A stretch of DNA of 64,000 nucleotides. Origin: Streptomyces sp. SPB074 (GTDB lineage: Bacteria; Actinomycetota; Actinomycetes; Streptomycetales; Streptomycetaceae). Position numbers and translations under genes: made by a program. Below, in pieces: positions 27,001 through 34,173 of this stretch (positions within the stretch are counted from its first letter, which is position 1; each line of letters starts with the position of its first letter). Location: contig NZ_GG770539.1 in the NCBI RefSeq assembly GCF_000154905.1, forward strand, positions 6,149,773-6,213,772, read 5' to 3'. The notes beneath the pieces are model-generated. The model saw only the letters and a list, made by a program, of their open reading frames with translations. It was not told the origin of the DNA and searched no databases.

Positions 27001-29267
27001 GCCGCGTTGCTCGTCTCGGCCGGGAAGACGGTCGTGCCGCCGTCCCACAGGGCTTGGGCGCCGCCGGCCAGGGCCGCGTTGTGGAAGGTGAAGAAGTACG
27101 GCGTCGGGTCCGTGTCGGTCGTAGTGGACGTGACCGGGAGCGGCGGGACGCCGTCAGGGGCCGGGTCGTCGCACAGCAGCACCGTGGCGCTGTCATGGCA
27201 CGGCACGGGCTCACCCGGAGACTCCTCATCATCTGCGCTGGCGCAGACGCCGACTGTCCCGGTCACCGTGTACGGGGTGGTCCCGTCCAGGGTGGTATCG
27301 GTGACCGTGACGCCGTCCGCTGTGGAGGTGATGTGCCGCAGGAATGCAGTCACCGTGCCGTCCGGGGCGATGTCGCACAGCGGCAGGACGCTCATGCCGC
27401 CGGAGGCGTCTGCCCACTGGTCGCAGACCGGCTCCGTTCGGCAGACGACGACGCTGCCGGTCGGCACGTAGGGGGTCTGCCCGTCGAGTTCGGTGTCCGT
27501 GACCGTGGTGACCTGCCCGGCCGCGTCCCGGCACACCGACCGCAGAAAGGTATGTGCGGCCTGACCGACCGTCAGGTCGTGGACGGTAACCCGCCCGGAG
27601 GCCCCGCTGTCCGACGGGCGGAAGACCAGCGCTGTGGCGCCAGGGTGAGTGACTGTCGACAGATCTGTCGGAGATGCCTGGTCGGACGCGCACAGGATGC
27701 CACTGGCCTCGTCCCACACGTGGTTGGCGTGAACGGTCTGCGGGACACTCCCGGCCGGGAGGACGACGCAGACGCCGGGCCCGCCGAAAGTGATCCCGAA
27801 AGCGGCCGTCACCTCCTGGTCGAACGTCCAGCCGCCCTGAGTGCCGGGCAGGCCGGTCAGCCACGTCGGCACGCCGAACCCCGGCGCCAGGCCCGAACGC
27901 ACCCAGGACACCCCGTTGCTGAGTGTCCCCTGCGTGCCGGCCGGAGGGCTCACCGGCATCGCCACCGGGGCGGGTGCGGTGTCGCACAGCAGCAGCGTGG
28001 TGCTGTCCTGGCACGGGGCGGTGCACGTCCCGACGGTGCCGAGCGGGGTGTACGGGGTGGTGCCGTCGAGCGCCGTGTCGGTCGTGGTCACGGTGCCGAC
28101 CGCCGTGACGTGCAGTCGCCGCAGGAAGGAGGTGGTGGTGCCGTCGTCGGCGATGTCGCACAGCACGAGGACGTCCCCGCTGGCGGAGGCCGCCGTGCTC
28201 CCGCCATCGCCCGTCGTGCCGCCCGTGCACGTCTGCACGGTGCCGACCGGCGTGTACGGCTGTCCGTCCAGGGTGGTGTCGGTGGTGGTGATAGTGCCGT
28301 CGCAGGCCGAACGGACGTGCCGTAGGAACCGGGTCGCGGTGGGTGCGGGGGTGACATCAAGGCCGATCACGCCGACTGCCGCATTGGGCACGGCACCGTC
28401 GATAGCGGTGTACCAGGTGAAGGACGTGACCGGTGAGGTGGTGGTGAACCAGGTGGCCTCAGCGGCGGTCGCACCCTGGCCGCACAGCCGATTCTGGTCC
28501 GGGTCCCACACGTGGTGGGGCGCCAGGGAGTCCAGTTGGAGGCCGGGCGGTAGTTGCGCGCACTCGTTGTTGTTGAACGACGCGAATGCGATGCGGAGGT
28601 TGACGGGCTGGTCGAAGGTCCAGGTCTGCGGTCCCTGGGGGTACGGCTGCCCCGGGTTCGCCGAGGCCAGGTATCCATTGCCCGCCAGCCACGCCCCGGC
28701 GTCCACGCTCCACGTCACCCCGTTGGGGAGCGTGCCTGTCTGGGGGGCGGGCGGCAGGGTGTCCAGCGGGACCGCTGCGGGAGCGGCCTCGCCGGCGACA
28801 TCGCACAGGACGAGCGGCGCCGACGACCCGCATGGGCCGCCGGGCTCGCCTTCGTCTCCGGGGCAGATGGCCAGGGTGCCCTGGAGGGTGTAGGTCTCGC
28901 CGGTGGCCGCGGAGACCAGGCGGACGGAGTCGATACTGCCGTCGTCTGCGTAGTGGTACTCGACCAGGACCAGGCCCAGGAGGGTCGTCCCGTCCGCCGC
29001 GAGGTCGCACAGCACACCGGAGACCTGGATGCTGCGGGAATCCCCGCACGCCGCCGCACCAGCCGGGGGCACGCCGGTGGTGTACGCCCCGGTCGTGAGG
29101 TTCATCCACCCGGTCTGCTGGGTGTTGCCGGAGCAGTCCCGCTCGATGATGACCGCCAGCGGCGTGCCGTCAGGCAGGCACAGCCCTGTGGTGGCGATGG
29201 GCGTGGTCAGGGACGGGCAGTCCGAGCCGCCGCACGAGCAGCCGCCGAACCCTCCACCTACAGGCAT
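24090..29267 (-). CDS. Giant repeat-containing tail fibre protein
   Basis: The 1725-residue product starts MPVGGGFGGCSCGGSDCPSL and contains at least eight repeats of a roughly 35-residue unit, pattern FLRH..., TDTTLDGTTPYTPTGTVGVC. The repeats are separated by beta-rich inserts (about 150 residues each, for example TWFTTTSPVTSFTWYTAI and LYQGTTLLAAQDVTTY regions). Such modular, cysteine-closing repeats suggest a long spike or fibre for host recognition. I start at ATG 29267, which overlaps the preceding stop; an open reading to 29675 overlaps other genes. The DNA repeats could allow recombination between units. Confidence 0.75.
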   Translation of the reverse strand: MPVGGGFGGCSCGGSDCPSLTTPIATTGLCLPDGTPLAVIIERDCSGNTQQTGWMNLTTGAYTTGVPPAGAAACGDSRSIQVSGVLCDLAADGTTLLGLVLVEYHYADDGSIDSVRLVSAATGETYTLQGTLAICPGDEGEPGGPCGSSAPLVLCDVAGEAAPAAVPLDTLPPAPQTGTLPNGVTWSVDAGAWLAGNGYLASANPGQPYPQGPQTWTFDQPVNLRIAFASFNNNECAQLPPGLQLDSLAPHHVWDPDQNRLCGQGATAAEATWFTTTSPVTSFTWYTAIDGAVPNAAVGVIGLDVTPAPTATRFLRHVRSACDGTITTTDTTLDGQPYTPVGTVQTCTGGTTGDGGSTAASASGDVLVLCDIADDGTTTSFLRRLHVTAVGTVTTTDTALDGTTPYTPLGTVGTCTAPCQDSTTLLLCDTAPAPVAMPVSPPAGTQGTLSNGVSWVRSGLAPGFGVPTWLTGLPGTQGGWTFDQEVTAAFGITFGGPGVCVVLPAGSVPQTVHANHVWDEASGILCASDQASPTDLSTVTHPGATALVFRPSDSGASGRVTVHDLTVGQAAHTFLRSVCRDAAGQVTTVTDTELDGQTPYVPTGSVVVCRTEPVCDQWADASGGMSVLPLCDIAPDGTVTAFLRHITSTADGVTVTDTTLDGTTPYTVTGTVGVCASADDEESPGEPVPCHDSATVLLCDDPAPDGVPPLPVTSTTTDTDPTPYFFTFHNAALAGGAQALWDGGTTVFPAETSNAATGAKQVHRCAAGIITSTRPACDDGTATVTAAVEVRNAGPNPGILTNGRMRLLTPDGATLATSPIISSVGVGSTRHMTVSAPVDAATASSGVIVWIDLETWDEAGSGGVPAAPKSWEASAYTATVEYGQGGCVQAVQFLRTIVTDCETGQTLTTTDTTLDGQPYTVTGQVGQCRPAQDCCPVPPPETRVDVESDLMCAVDPATGTVTAQVLVERVYDNQTGDRTLQRLTDPTTGEPVELPDGAELVLCQDPPCPSAFSTECVGAVTRTEAGYDNTSLIEGVPGQCGSVQGPGGQFPCQPARGGYTITSWIVNGQEVIGDGGGRAFNGGPCGEGTAAAPGMHLNWAQALTNLDPSGATWAAQTAPGCAWYVGSTGGTRTVYGPMTVVDAAGQQWILGPAQECEEIQYTKVYSQECDGTVTVSWLDAQGIATDPPEGDLVPCGTGCGAGAGSGLDVEVLTLCDIAPDGSSSPFLRHITYGSGGQPAAVTDTALDGFAPYTPSGTVGICGPGSEPCRDTASVLLCDAPADSTVTVSPDITDATGADVGLAPAQFPDLSGPYTPLWTGGTLTWPAGTGPGQVNPVATGRITAAPAGCDSASGTLTVSVRVTQNGPGAGQLWDGALRLYQGTTLLAAQDVTTYAPVGHVQTLTVTVPVTAADLAAGTLYAAVILETFHGTAKGWTADQFTASVALEGCEASTPVQFLRSVVTDCETGRVVATSDSTLSGQPYIVTGTVGQCVPADNSGGDCCPTTETLALCDTAPDGTVTGFLRHLVYTPGIATAVSAIDTALDGSTPYTASGTVGVCGPAPDEESPGEDCTEFLHEECRWDDTDGDGVGDVPYVELIAVDACTGALSTVGTYAPGLTGPYEPVAPVEEGPAAAGPPARGVQAHRLVLPPGASWDAQTVPLLQSVSVVARGTAMVTTADGVSGMVAGESIGWSVARETDAALTGPLTVTAGDGPVAVAWTAGVVL

Positions 29268-29392
29268 CATTTCTCCGATCGGGTCATGCGGGAGTCGGGC
29301 GGCGTATGCCGACCGGGGACGTAGGCGGGCAGCGGGCGTGGGCGCGCGCTGCTCCGGCGCATCGCGCGGGGGCTGCTGAAGGGGGCGGTCAC
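29267..29392 (-). CDS. Tiny basic protein between fibre genes
   Basis: A 41-residue Arg/Pro-rich peptide (MTAPFSSPRAMRRSSARPRP onward). It is linked to both neighbours: GTGA with the upstream fibre gene, and its TGA overlaps the giant fibre's ATG. It may serve mainly to carry ribosomes to the giant fibre start. Function unknown. Confidence 0.45.
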   Translation of the reverse strand: MTAPFSSPRAMRRSSARPRPLPAYVPGRHTPPDSRMTRSEK

Positions 29393-30111
29393 GATTCGTC
29401 GGCCGTGCAGGGGGTGAGCCACTGGATGTAGACGGCCGCGCTGTCCGGGACATCGACGGTGAGTCCGCACAGCTCGCCCGGCACGCAGGAGGAGCCCGGG
29501 GCGGACCAGGAGAACGCCCCGCACTCGTTGACCACCGTCCGGCTGCCTGCGCAGTCGGTGATGGTGACCGGCGCGCACACCACCGTGAGATGGACGGACT
29601 CGGTGCCCTCCGGCGCGGTCCACGTCTCGGGACCCGTGATCCCCAGGAGGTGGGGGCACATCGGGACCGGAACACACTCCGGGCACTCGCCGACCTCGCC
29701 CGTGGGCGTGTACGAGGTCGTCCCGTCGGTGGCCGTGTCGGTGGTCGAGGTGACCGCGCCGTCGCAGTCGTGCACCAGGTGCCGCAGGAACCGGACCTGC
29801 GTCCCGTCAGGCTGGACGTCGCACAGCTCGACGACGGCGACGCTGCCGCACCCGCCGGCCTGCGCGCACGGCCCCGACCCGGCGGGCGCCGGGCCCGGCG
29901 TGAACGCGCCGATGGTCGGGTCGATCCACCCGATGACCTCGGGGTCCCCGGGCGGGGTGCTGCCGCACACGCACGGCGAGCGCACCATCAGCAGAACCGG
30001 GCTGCCGTCGGCCTGGCACAGCGACGTCGACGTGACGGACGGCGAGCAGCACGACTCCCCGCCCGGCGGATTGCCGCCGCCCGAGGAGCACGGGAGGTAC
30101 TGAACCGGCAT
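29389..30111 (-). CDS. Fibre protein with one TDT-repeat unit
   Basis: A 240-residue protein with a Cys-rich N-terminus (GGESCCSPSVTSTSLC, SPCVCGSTPPGDPEVIGWID). It has a single copy of the giant-fibre repeat (RFLRHLVHDCDGAVTSTTDTA) and a C-terminal beta domain. It probably forms the same fibre structure, perhaps as a base or chaperone subunit. Confidence 0.65.
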   Translation of the reverse strand: MPVQYLPCSSGGGNPPGGESCCSPSVTSTSLCQADGSPVLLMVRSPCVCGSTPPGDPEVIGWIDPTIGAFTPGPAPAGSGPCAQAGGCGSVAVVELCDVQPDGTQVRFLRHLVHDCDGAVTSTTDTATDGTTSYTPTGEVGECPECVPVPMCPHLLGITGPETWTAPEGTESVHLTVVCAPVTITDCAGSRTVVNECGAFSWSAPGSSCVPGELCGLTVDVPDSAAVYIQWLTPCTADES

Positions 30112-30117
30112 GACCCC

Positions 30118-30585
30118 TCACCTCCCCTGCGGGCCGTGGACCTGGCGGTGGTGGGTGTCCCGGCCGCGAGCGGTCGTGAACTCGCGGTCGCAGCCGTCGC
30201 AGGGGAACACCCCTTCTGGGGTCTCGGCGGCCGAGTCGCTTGGGTCGCTGTCCTCGGAGGCGTCGGGCAGCGGGGTCGAGTCCGGGCCGTACGCTTCGGC
30301 GGGCACCTCGGGCAGCAGCTCGCAGGGCACGGCCTCGCGGAAGCCGTCCGGGCTGGCGACGCCGACCAGTTCGGGCCTGCTCACGGTGCACTCGTCGGGC
30401 GAAACGTAGCGCTGACCGTCGACGACGGAGCCGATCAGGATCTCCTCGGGCGCCTCGGTGAACAACGCGGTCGGCACCGCGAACGAAGTCGGCGACGCCG
30501 TACGCACCTTCGGCCGCTGAGCGACCGCCCACCGCGCGAAGTCCCGCCGCAGCTTCGGCGCGGGACGAACGATCAGCATGGTCAT
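30118..30585 (-). CDS. Virion-region protein with C2H2 zinc finger
   Basis: The 155-residue product has an N-terminal beta-like half and ends in a C2H2 finger: CDGCDREFTTARGRDTHHRQVH. The ATG overlaps the preceding stop (ATGA). Zinc-finger tails occur in small connector-region proteins of actinophages; exact role not recognised. Confidence 0.55.
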   Translation of the reverse strand: MTMLIVRPAPKLRRDFARWAVAQRPKVRTASPTSFAVPTALFTEAPEEILIGSVVDGQRYVSPDECTVSRPELVGVASPDGFREAVPCELLPEVPAEAYGPDSTPLPDASEDSDPSDSAAETPEGVFPCDGCDREFTTARGRDTHHRQVHGPQGR

Positions 30586-31430
30586 GCCGGACACGCCTCC
30601 ACGTTGATGGCGAAGACCTGACAGGTCGTCCCGACGACCGCCGTCCGCTCCGCGAGAACCTTCAGATCGTTGACGCGGTAGTTCACCGCTGGCCCCGCCC
30701 GGTCCGGCACCACATCGACCGGGCCGAGACGCACCTCGACGGGCCCCGAGATGTACAGCCACGCCGTCCCCGGAGCCGCCGGAGCACCGTCCGGGCCGGA
30801 GTTCGCCGCTGAATACCCCGCGCCGATCACCGCACGGTTCCCCGCCAGCGTGCGAGGGCAGTCCGTCGCGGTGTCCTGCCGCAGCACCTGGCAGCAGCCA
30901 AGCAGCGCCGCTACCCCGGTCGGCACGTGAAGGAGACCCTGCCCGCCGTACGTCTCCGCGAGCGCACCCTCCAGCGCAGCCACGCCCTGCGCGACGCTGA
31001 CCGGCCCTGCGGGCGACGTCAGGTCCACCGCGCGCGGCGCGAGCGTCTCCCGCCAGAAGCCTTCCTCGATCGCCCGCTGCTGCCCCAGCTCCAGCGTCGC
31101 GAGGACCTGCTCCCGCGCCTCCGCGTACGACCACCCGATCGTGCTGCACTCCGCGCCCGAGTAGATCGTGATCGGAGACGCGTGCTCCACCGTGGGGCGG
31201 CAGAACTCCTTCTCCACCGGCCCAGCGCCCGGGGACTCGTCCTCATCAGGGCACGAGTCCGGCCACACCTGCACGGGACAGCACCCGAGGGCGAGCCACT
31301 CCACGCCCATCAACTCGTGGATATCCGCCTCGGACACCTCGATCACCGAAGCGCAGTCGCTGAGGATTCCGTACGGGAGCGGCCTTCCCGGGATGGACTC
31401 CACCCGCCGCCGCATACCAGCCGAAGGCAT
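30582..31430 (-). CDS. Head-associated structural protein
   Basis: A 282-residue protein with an amphipathic N-terminal half (YGILSDCASVIEVSEADIHE) and a C-terminal beta region (YISGPVEVRLGPVDVVPDRA...LAERTAVVGTTCQVFAINVE). It lies two genes downstream of the major capsid protein in transcription order, where decoration or portal-adaptor proteins are usual. Not recognised further. Confidence 0.55.
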   Translation of the reverse strand: MPSAGMRRRVESIPGRPLPYGILSDCASVIEVSEADIHELMGVEWLALGCCPVQVWPDSCPDEDESPGAGPVEKEFCRPTVEHASPITIYSGAECSTIGWSYAEAREQVLATLELGQQRAIEEGFWRETLAPRAVDLTSPAGPVSVAQGVAALEGALAETYGGQGLLHVPTGVAALLGCCQVLRQDTATDCPRTLAGNRAVIGAGYSAANSGPDGAPAAPGTAWLYISGPVEVRLGPVDVVPDRAGPAVNYRVNDLKVLAERTAVVGTTCQVFAINVEACPA

Positions 31431-31554
31431 GTCAATTCACCCCCGCAGGGCGGAACCGGCATGCAGAGGTGGCGCGTTGTACAGGGAGAGTGGGCCGACG
31501 GCGCTCCACACGCCGCCGACCCCGACCGACCCTTGCAGCAGAAGGAGTCCGGCC

Positions 31555-32382
31555 GTGGCCGACGCTACCTGTTCCGTCATCGAGAACGGAACGCCCTGTC
31601 CCCGACCCGCCATCGCGCGCGGCTGGTGCAACAAGCACTACGTCCGCTGGCAGCGCACTGGTGATCCCTTGATCGTTCGCGCCCGAAAGGCCGCCGACCG
31701 GCCGTGCAGCGTTGATGACTGCGCAGACCGGGCGATCGGCCGAGGTCTCTGCCGCCGCCACTACATGCGCATGTACACGCGAGGCACACTCGACCTCACC
31801 CGTCGACAGTTCACCTACACGGACGATACGGAGGCGGACTTCTGGCGCCTGGTCGACAAGTCGGCTGGCGCGGACGGATGCTGGCTGTGGCTGGGCACGC
31901 TGACCGTCCAGGGCTACGGCTCCTGGCTTCACGCCCCGGCGCACCGCATCTCCTACAGGTACGAAGTCGGCGAGGTCCCCAAGGGGTTGGTCCTTGACCA
32001 CGTTTGCCATGACCCGAAGGACTGCCCGCGAGGCGCCCCATGCCCTCACCGACGTTGCGTGAACCCCGCGCATCTCAAGCCGGTCACGCACGCTGAGAAC
32101 GTCAGCAGTCAGCGGTCCCGAGGAGGGCGCCCCTCGAACGACGTCTGCTCCGTGGAGGGGTGCGGCAACCCCTACGTCGCCCGCGGCCTGTGCTCGAAGC
32201 ACTGGCAGGCGGCGCGCCGAATGTCGAAGCAGCCGATGACGACGTGCAGCAACGGGCATCCCCTGGCTGGGCCAGACGCCGATGTGCGCGTCGACGGGCG
32301 AGGCCACCGGATCTGTCGGCACTGCAAGCGGCTCGCCGCCGCCAGGCGGAAGGCTGCCGCCGCAGCAAACGGCGAAGGGTAG
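31555..32382 (+). CDS. HNH endonuclease with zinc repeats (plus-strand insert)
   Basis: A 275-residue protein with N-terminal zinc-binding repeats (CSVIENGTPCPRPAIARGWC..HY and CSVDDCADRAIGRGLC..HY). The central HNH core includes CWLWLGTLTVQGYGSW, VLDHVCHD and CVNPAHLKPVTHAEN, and more zinc repeats end the protein (CSVEGCGNPYVARGLCSKHW). AAGGAG precedes GTG 31555. It sits between a structural gene and the major capsid gene on the opposite strand, a common place for a mobile HNH gene, and is followed by its own terminator. Confidence 0.8.
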   Translation: MADATCSVIENGTPCPRPAIARGWCNKHYVRWQRTGDPLIVRARKAADRPCSVDDCADRAIGRGLCRRHYMRMYTRGTLDLTRRQFTYTDDTEADFWRLVDKSAGADGCWLWLGTLTVQGYGSWLHAPAHRISYRYEVGEVPKGLVLDHVCHDPKDCPRGAPCPHRRCVNPAHLKPVTHAENVSSQRSRGGRPSNDVCSVEGCGNPYVARGLCSKHWQAARRMSKQPMTTCSNGHPLAGPDADVRVDGRGHRICRHCKRLAAARRKAAAAANGEG

Positions 32383-32413
32383 ACGGAGCACCCCGGCCCC
32401 CATTTCTGTCCGT

Positions 32414-32447
32414 GCGGTCCCGCCCCAACCGGGGCGGGACCGCTTTT
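32414..32447 (+). terminator. Rho-independent terminator
   Basis: A perfect 13-bp stem (GCGGTCCCGCCCC with GGGGCGGGACCGC), a 4-nt loop and a TTTT tail on the plus strand. It separates the plus-strand HNH gene from the convergent major capsid gene; the minus-strand reading has AAAA upstream, so it may stop both. Confidence 0.8.
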
Positions 32448-32455
32448 GCGTGGGG

Positions 32456-34060
32456 TCAGGCAACGGGGCAGGTGACGCCGATCTGCTCGGCGGTGCGTCC
32501 GTCCGCGCAGACGGGGACGGTCACGATGCGAGCTTCCTGGTTGCGCGCTACAAGCGCACTGCACTCCTCGGTGAAAAGCGCAGTGTAATCGTTCACAGAG
32601 AACTTGCTTGAATCGTGAATTACACCCAGGCTGATCTCCCCGCCGCGCCCGGCTTCGAAGGTGCCGGCGGGGTAGATGAGGAAGGGGACGGTCTCGGGCC
32701 AGGTGGCGGCGGGGTCGGCGCCGCCGATGTTGTCGGGGACGGCGGGGTTGAGGCCGCGGGCCCACTGGACGCTGACGCCGATCTGGGCGAAGGCGGCGAT
32801 GATGCGGTTGATGTCGATGTCTTCGACGCTGACGCCGTTGCGGCGGGCGATGTCGGCGAGGAAGAGGTTCTTCGACCACCAGGGGAAGACGACTTCGATG
32901 TTGATGCTCTCGCAGAGGCTGAGCTTCTCGGTCATGTCGGCGGCCTGGAGGGCGACGGCGGCGAAGAGGGCGGAGAAGGCGCCGAAGGTCGGGGCGATGG
33001 TGACGGGGGTGGACCGGGCGAGGGCCTGGGTGAAGAGTTCCTGCTTGATGCGGATCTCGTGGGCGATCATGCCGAGCTTCTGGTAGTGCTCGACGAGTTC
33101 GGGGAAGTGGCGCTGCGTCAGGATGCCGGACTCCAGGCAGATCCCGATGGCGTCGCATCGGACCTCGATCGGCTCGGGGCAGGGGATGCGGAAGCAGGGC
33201 TTCTGCGCGCCGCTGATGTCGTCGGCCTCGGTGTGGACCCAGGTCATGCTGCCGACGTCGAGGCTCGGCATGGGGAAGAAGCGGAGGCCGCCTCGGGCGA
33301 GCTGGATCTCGGGGACGTCCCAGAGCATCTCGGGGCACGCCATGCTGGTCAGCTCGTAGACGGTTTCGGACGGGGCGCACCAGCCGCCGGAGGCGACGAT
33401 GTTGCCGCCCTGGAGGCGGGCCTGGTCGGCGGCGAGGAGGACGGCGCGGGTGCCTTCGGTGCCGGAGGAGCTGTCGTTCACGATCAGCTCCTTCTGGAAC
33501 GGAAGTCGGTAGCTGGCGGTCAGGCCCACGCCGCCACCTGCGGTCTTCAGGGCGTTGGCGCGGCGGATGAGTCCTTCGGTGACGCCTTCCATGTCGAGGG
33601 CCTGGCCGGGGGAGTAGCCGGGGACGTCGACGGAGGCGGTGATCTCCGGCCGGGGGTTGGGGTCGGCGGGGAGGACGGAGGGCTGGCGGCGGCGGATGCC
33701 GGAGAGGTCGATGGTGCGGCGTGGGGTGGCCGAGGCGGTGACCGGCTCGGGCTCGGGTTCCGGATCAGGGGTGGGCTCCGGCTCCGGCTCCGTGTCGGCT
33801 TCGGGCTTGTCGCCTCGGACCTGGGCGGCGAGGGCGTCGATCTCGTCGGCGGCCTTCTGTGCCGCTTCGACGCGGGCGGCCTTCTCCTGGCGGATGCTGT
33901 CGACGGCGGTCGCGAGGGCGCGGAGCTGGGCGAGGTCTTCGGGGGCGAGGGTGTCGCCCTTGCTGAGGGTGTCGAATGCCTGGACTGCGCCGTCGAGGGT
34001 GGCGTCGAGTTCGTCGGCGCTGAGCTGGGTGATGTCCTCGGGCAGTTCGAAGTCGGCCAT
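32456..34060 (-). CDS. Major capsid protein with N-terminal scaffold domain
   Basis: The 534-residue product has an acidic, helical N-terminal delta/scaffold domain (residues about 1-75), then an extended Glu/Pro linker of EPEPEPTPDPEPEPEP type. From about residue 125 it has an HK97-fold coat domain (PSETVYELTSMACPEMLWDV, SMTWVHTEADDISGAQKPC, YKKLGM-like helix, GARSFAV-like helix pattern). The delta domain is normally removed by the maturation protease. This is the most upstream head gene to carry a start-associated element, and its hairpin is the strongest of all. Confidence 0.8.
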   Translation of the reverse strand: MADFELPEDITQLSADELDATLDGAVQAFDTLSKGDTLAPEDLAQLRALATAVDSIRQEKAARVEAAQKAADEIDALAAQVRGDKPEADTEPEPEPTPDPEPEPEPVTASATPRRTIDLSGIRRRQPSVLPADPNPRPEITASVDVPGYSPGQALDMEGVTEGLIRRANALKTAGGGVGLTASYRLPFQKELIVNDSSSGTEGTRAVLLAADQARLQGGNIVASGGWCAPSETVYELTSMACPEMLWDVPEIQLARGGLRFFPMPSLDVGSMTWVHTEADDISGAQKPCFRIPCPEPIEVRCDAIGICLESGILTQRHFPELVEHYQKLGMIAHEIRIKQELFTQALARSTPVTIAPTFGAFSALFAAVALQAADMTEKLSLCESINIEVVFPWWSKNLFLADIARRNGVSVEDIDINRIIAAFAQIGVSVQWARGLNPAVPDNIGGADPAATWPETVPFLIYPAGTFEAGRGGEISLGVIHDSSKFSVNDYTALFTEECSALVARNQEARIVTVPVCADGRTAEQIGVTCPVA

Positions 34061-34103
34061 GCCGAGTCTCCTGAGAATTCAAGGAGACTCGGCCCGAAAC
34101 CAG
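34061..34103 (-). promoter_or_regulatory. Start-associated box plus strongest hairpin, copy 8
   Basis: The box is variant (CTGGTTTCGGGCCGAGTC, 34086-34103). GCCGAGTCTCC (34083-34093) pairs perfectly with GGAGACTCGGC (34061-34071) over 11 bp, ending at the ATG. Where other copies have GGGC, both arms here carry the matching GAGTC/GACTC change, which is direct covariation evidence. The GGAG ribosome binding site is in the 3' arm. Confidence 0.85.
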
Positions 34104-34173
34104 ATCAGTCGTCGTGTGTGCTGCCGCCGATGTTAGCGGCTGGGTGATGCTGGCGCGGTGAGGAGGAAGCGTC

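Noticed and set aside
24090-29267. CRISPR-like repeat array suggested by periodic DNA repeats
   Set aside because: The repeats are imperfect, in frame and encode repeated protein units; there are no unique spacers or cas genes.
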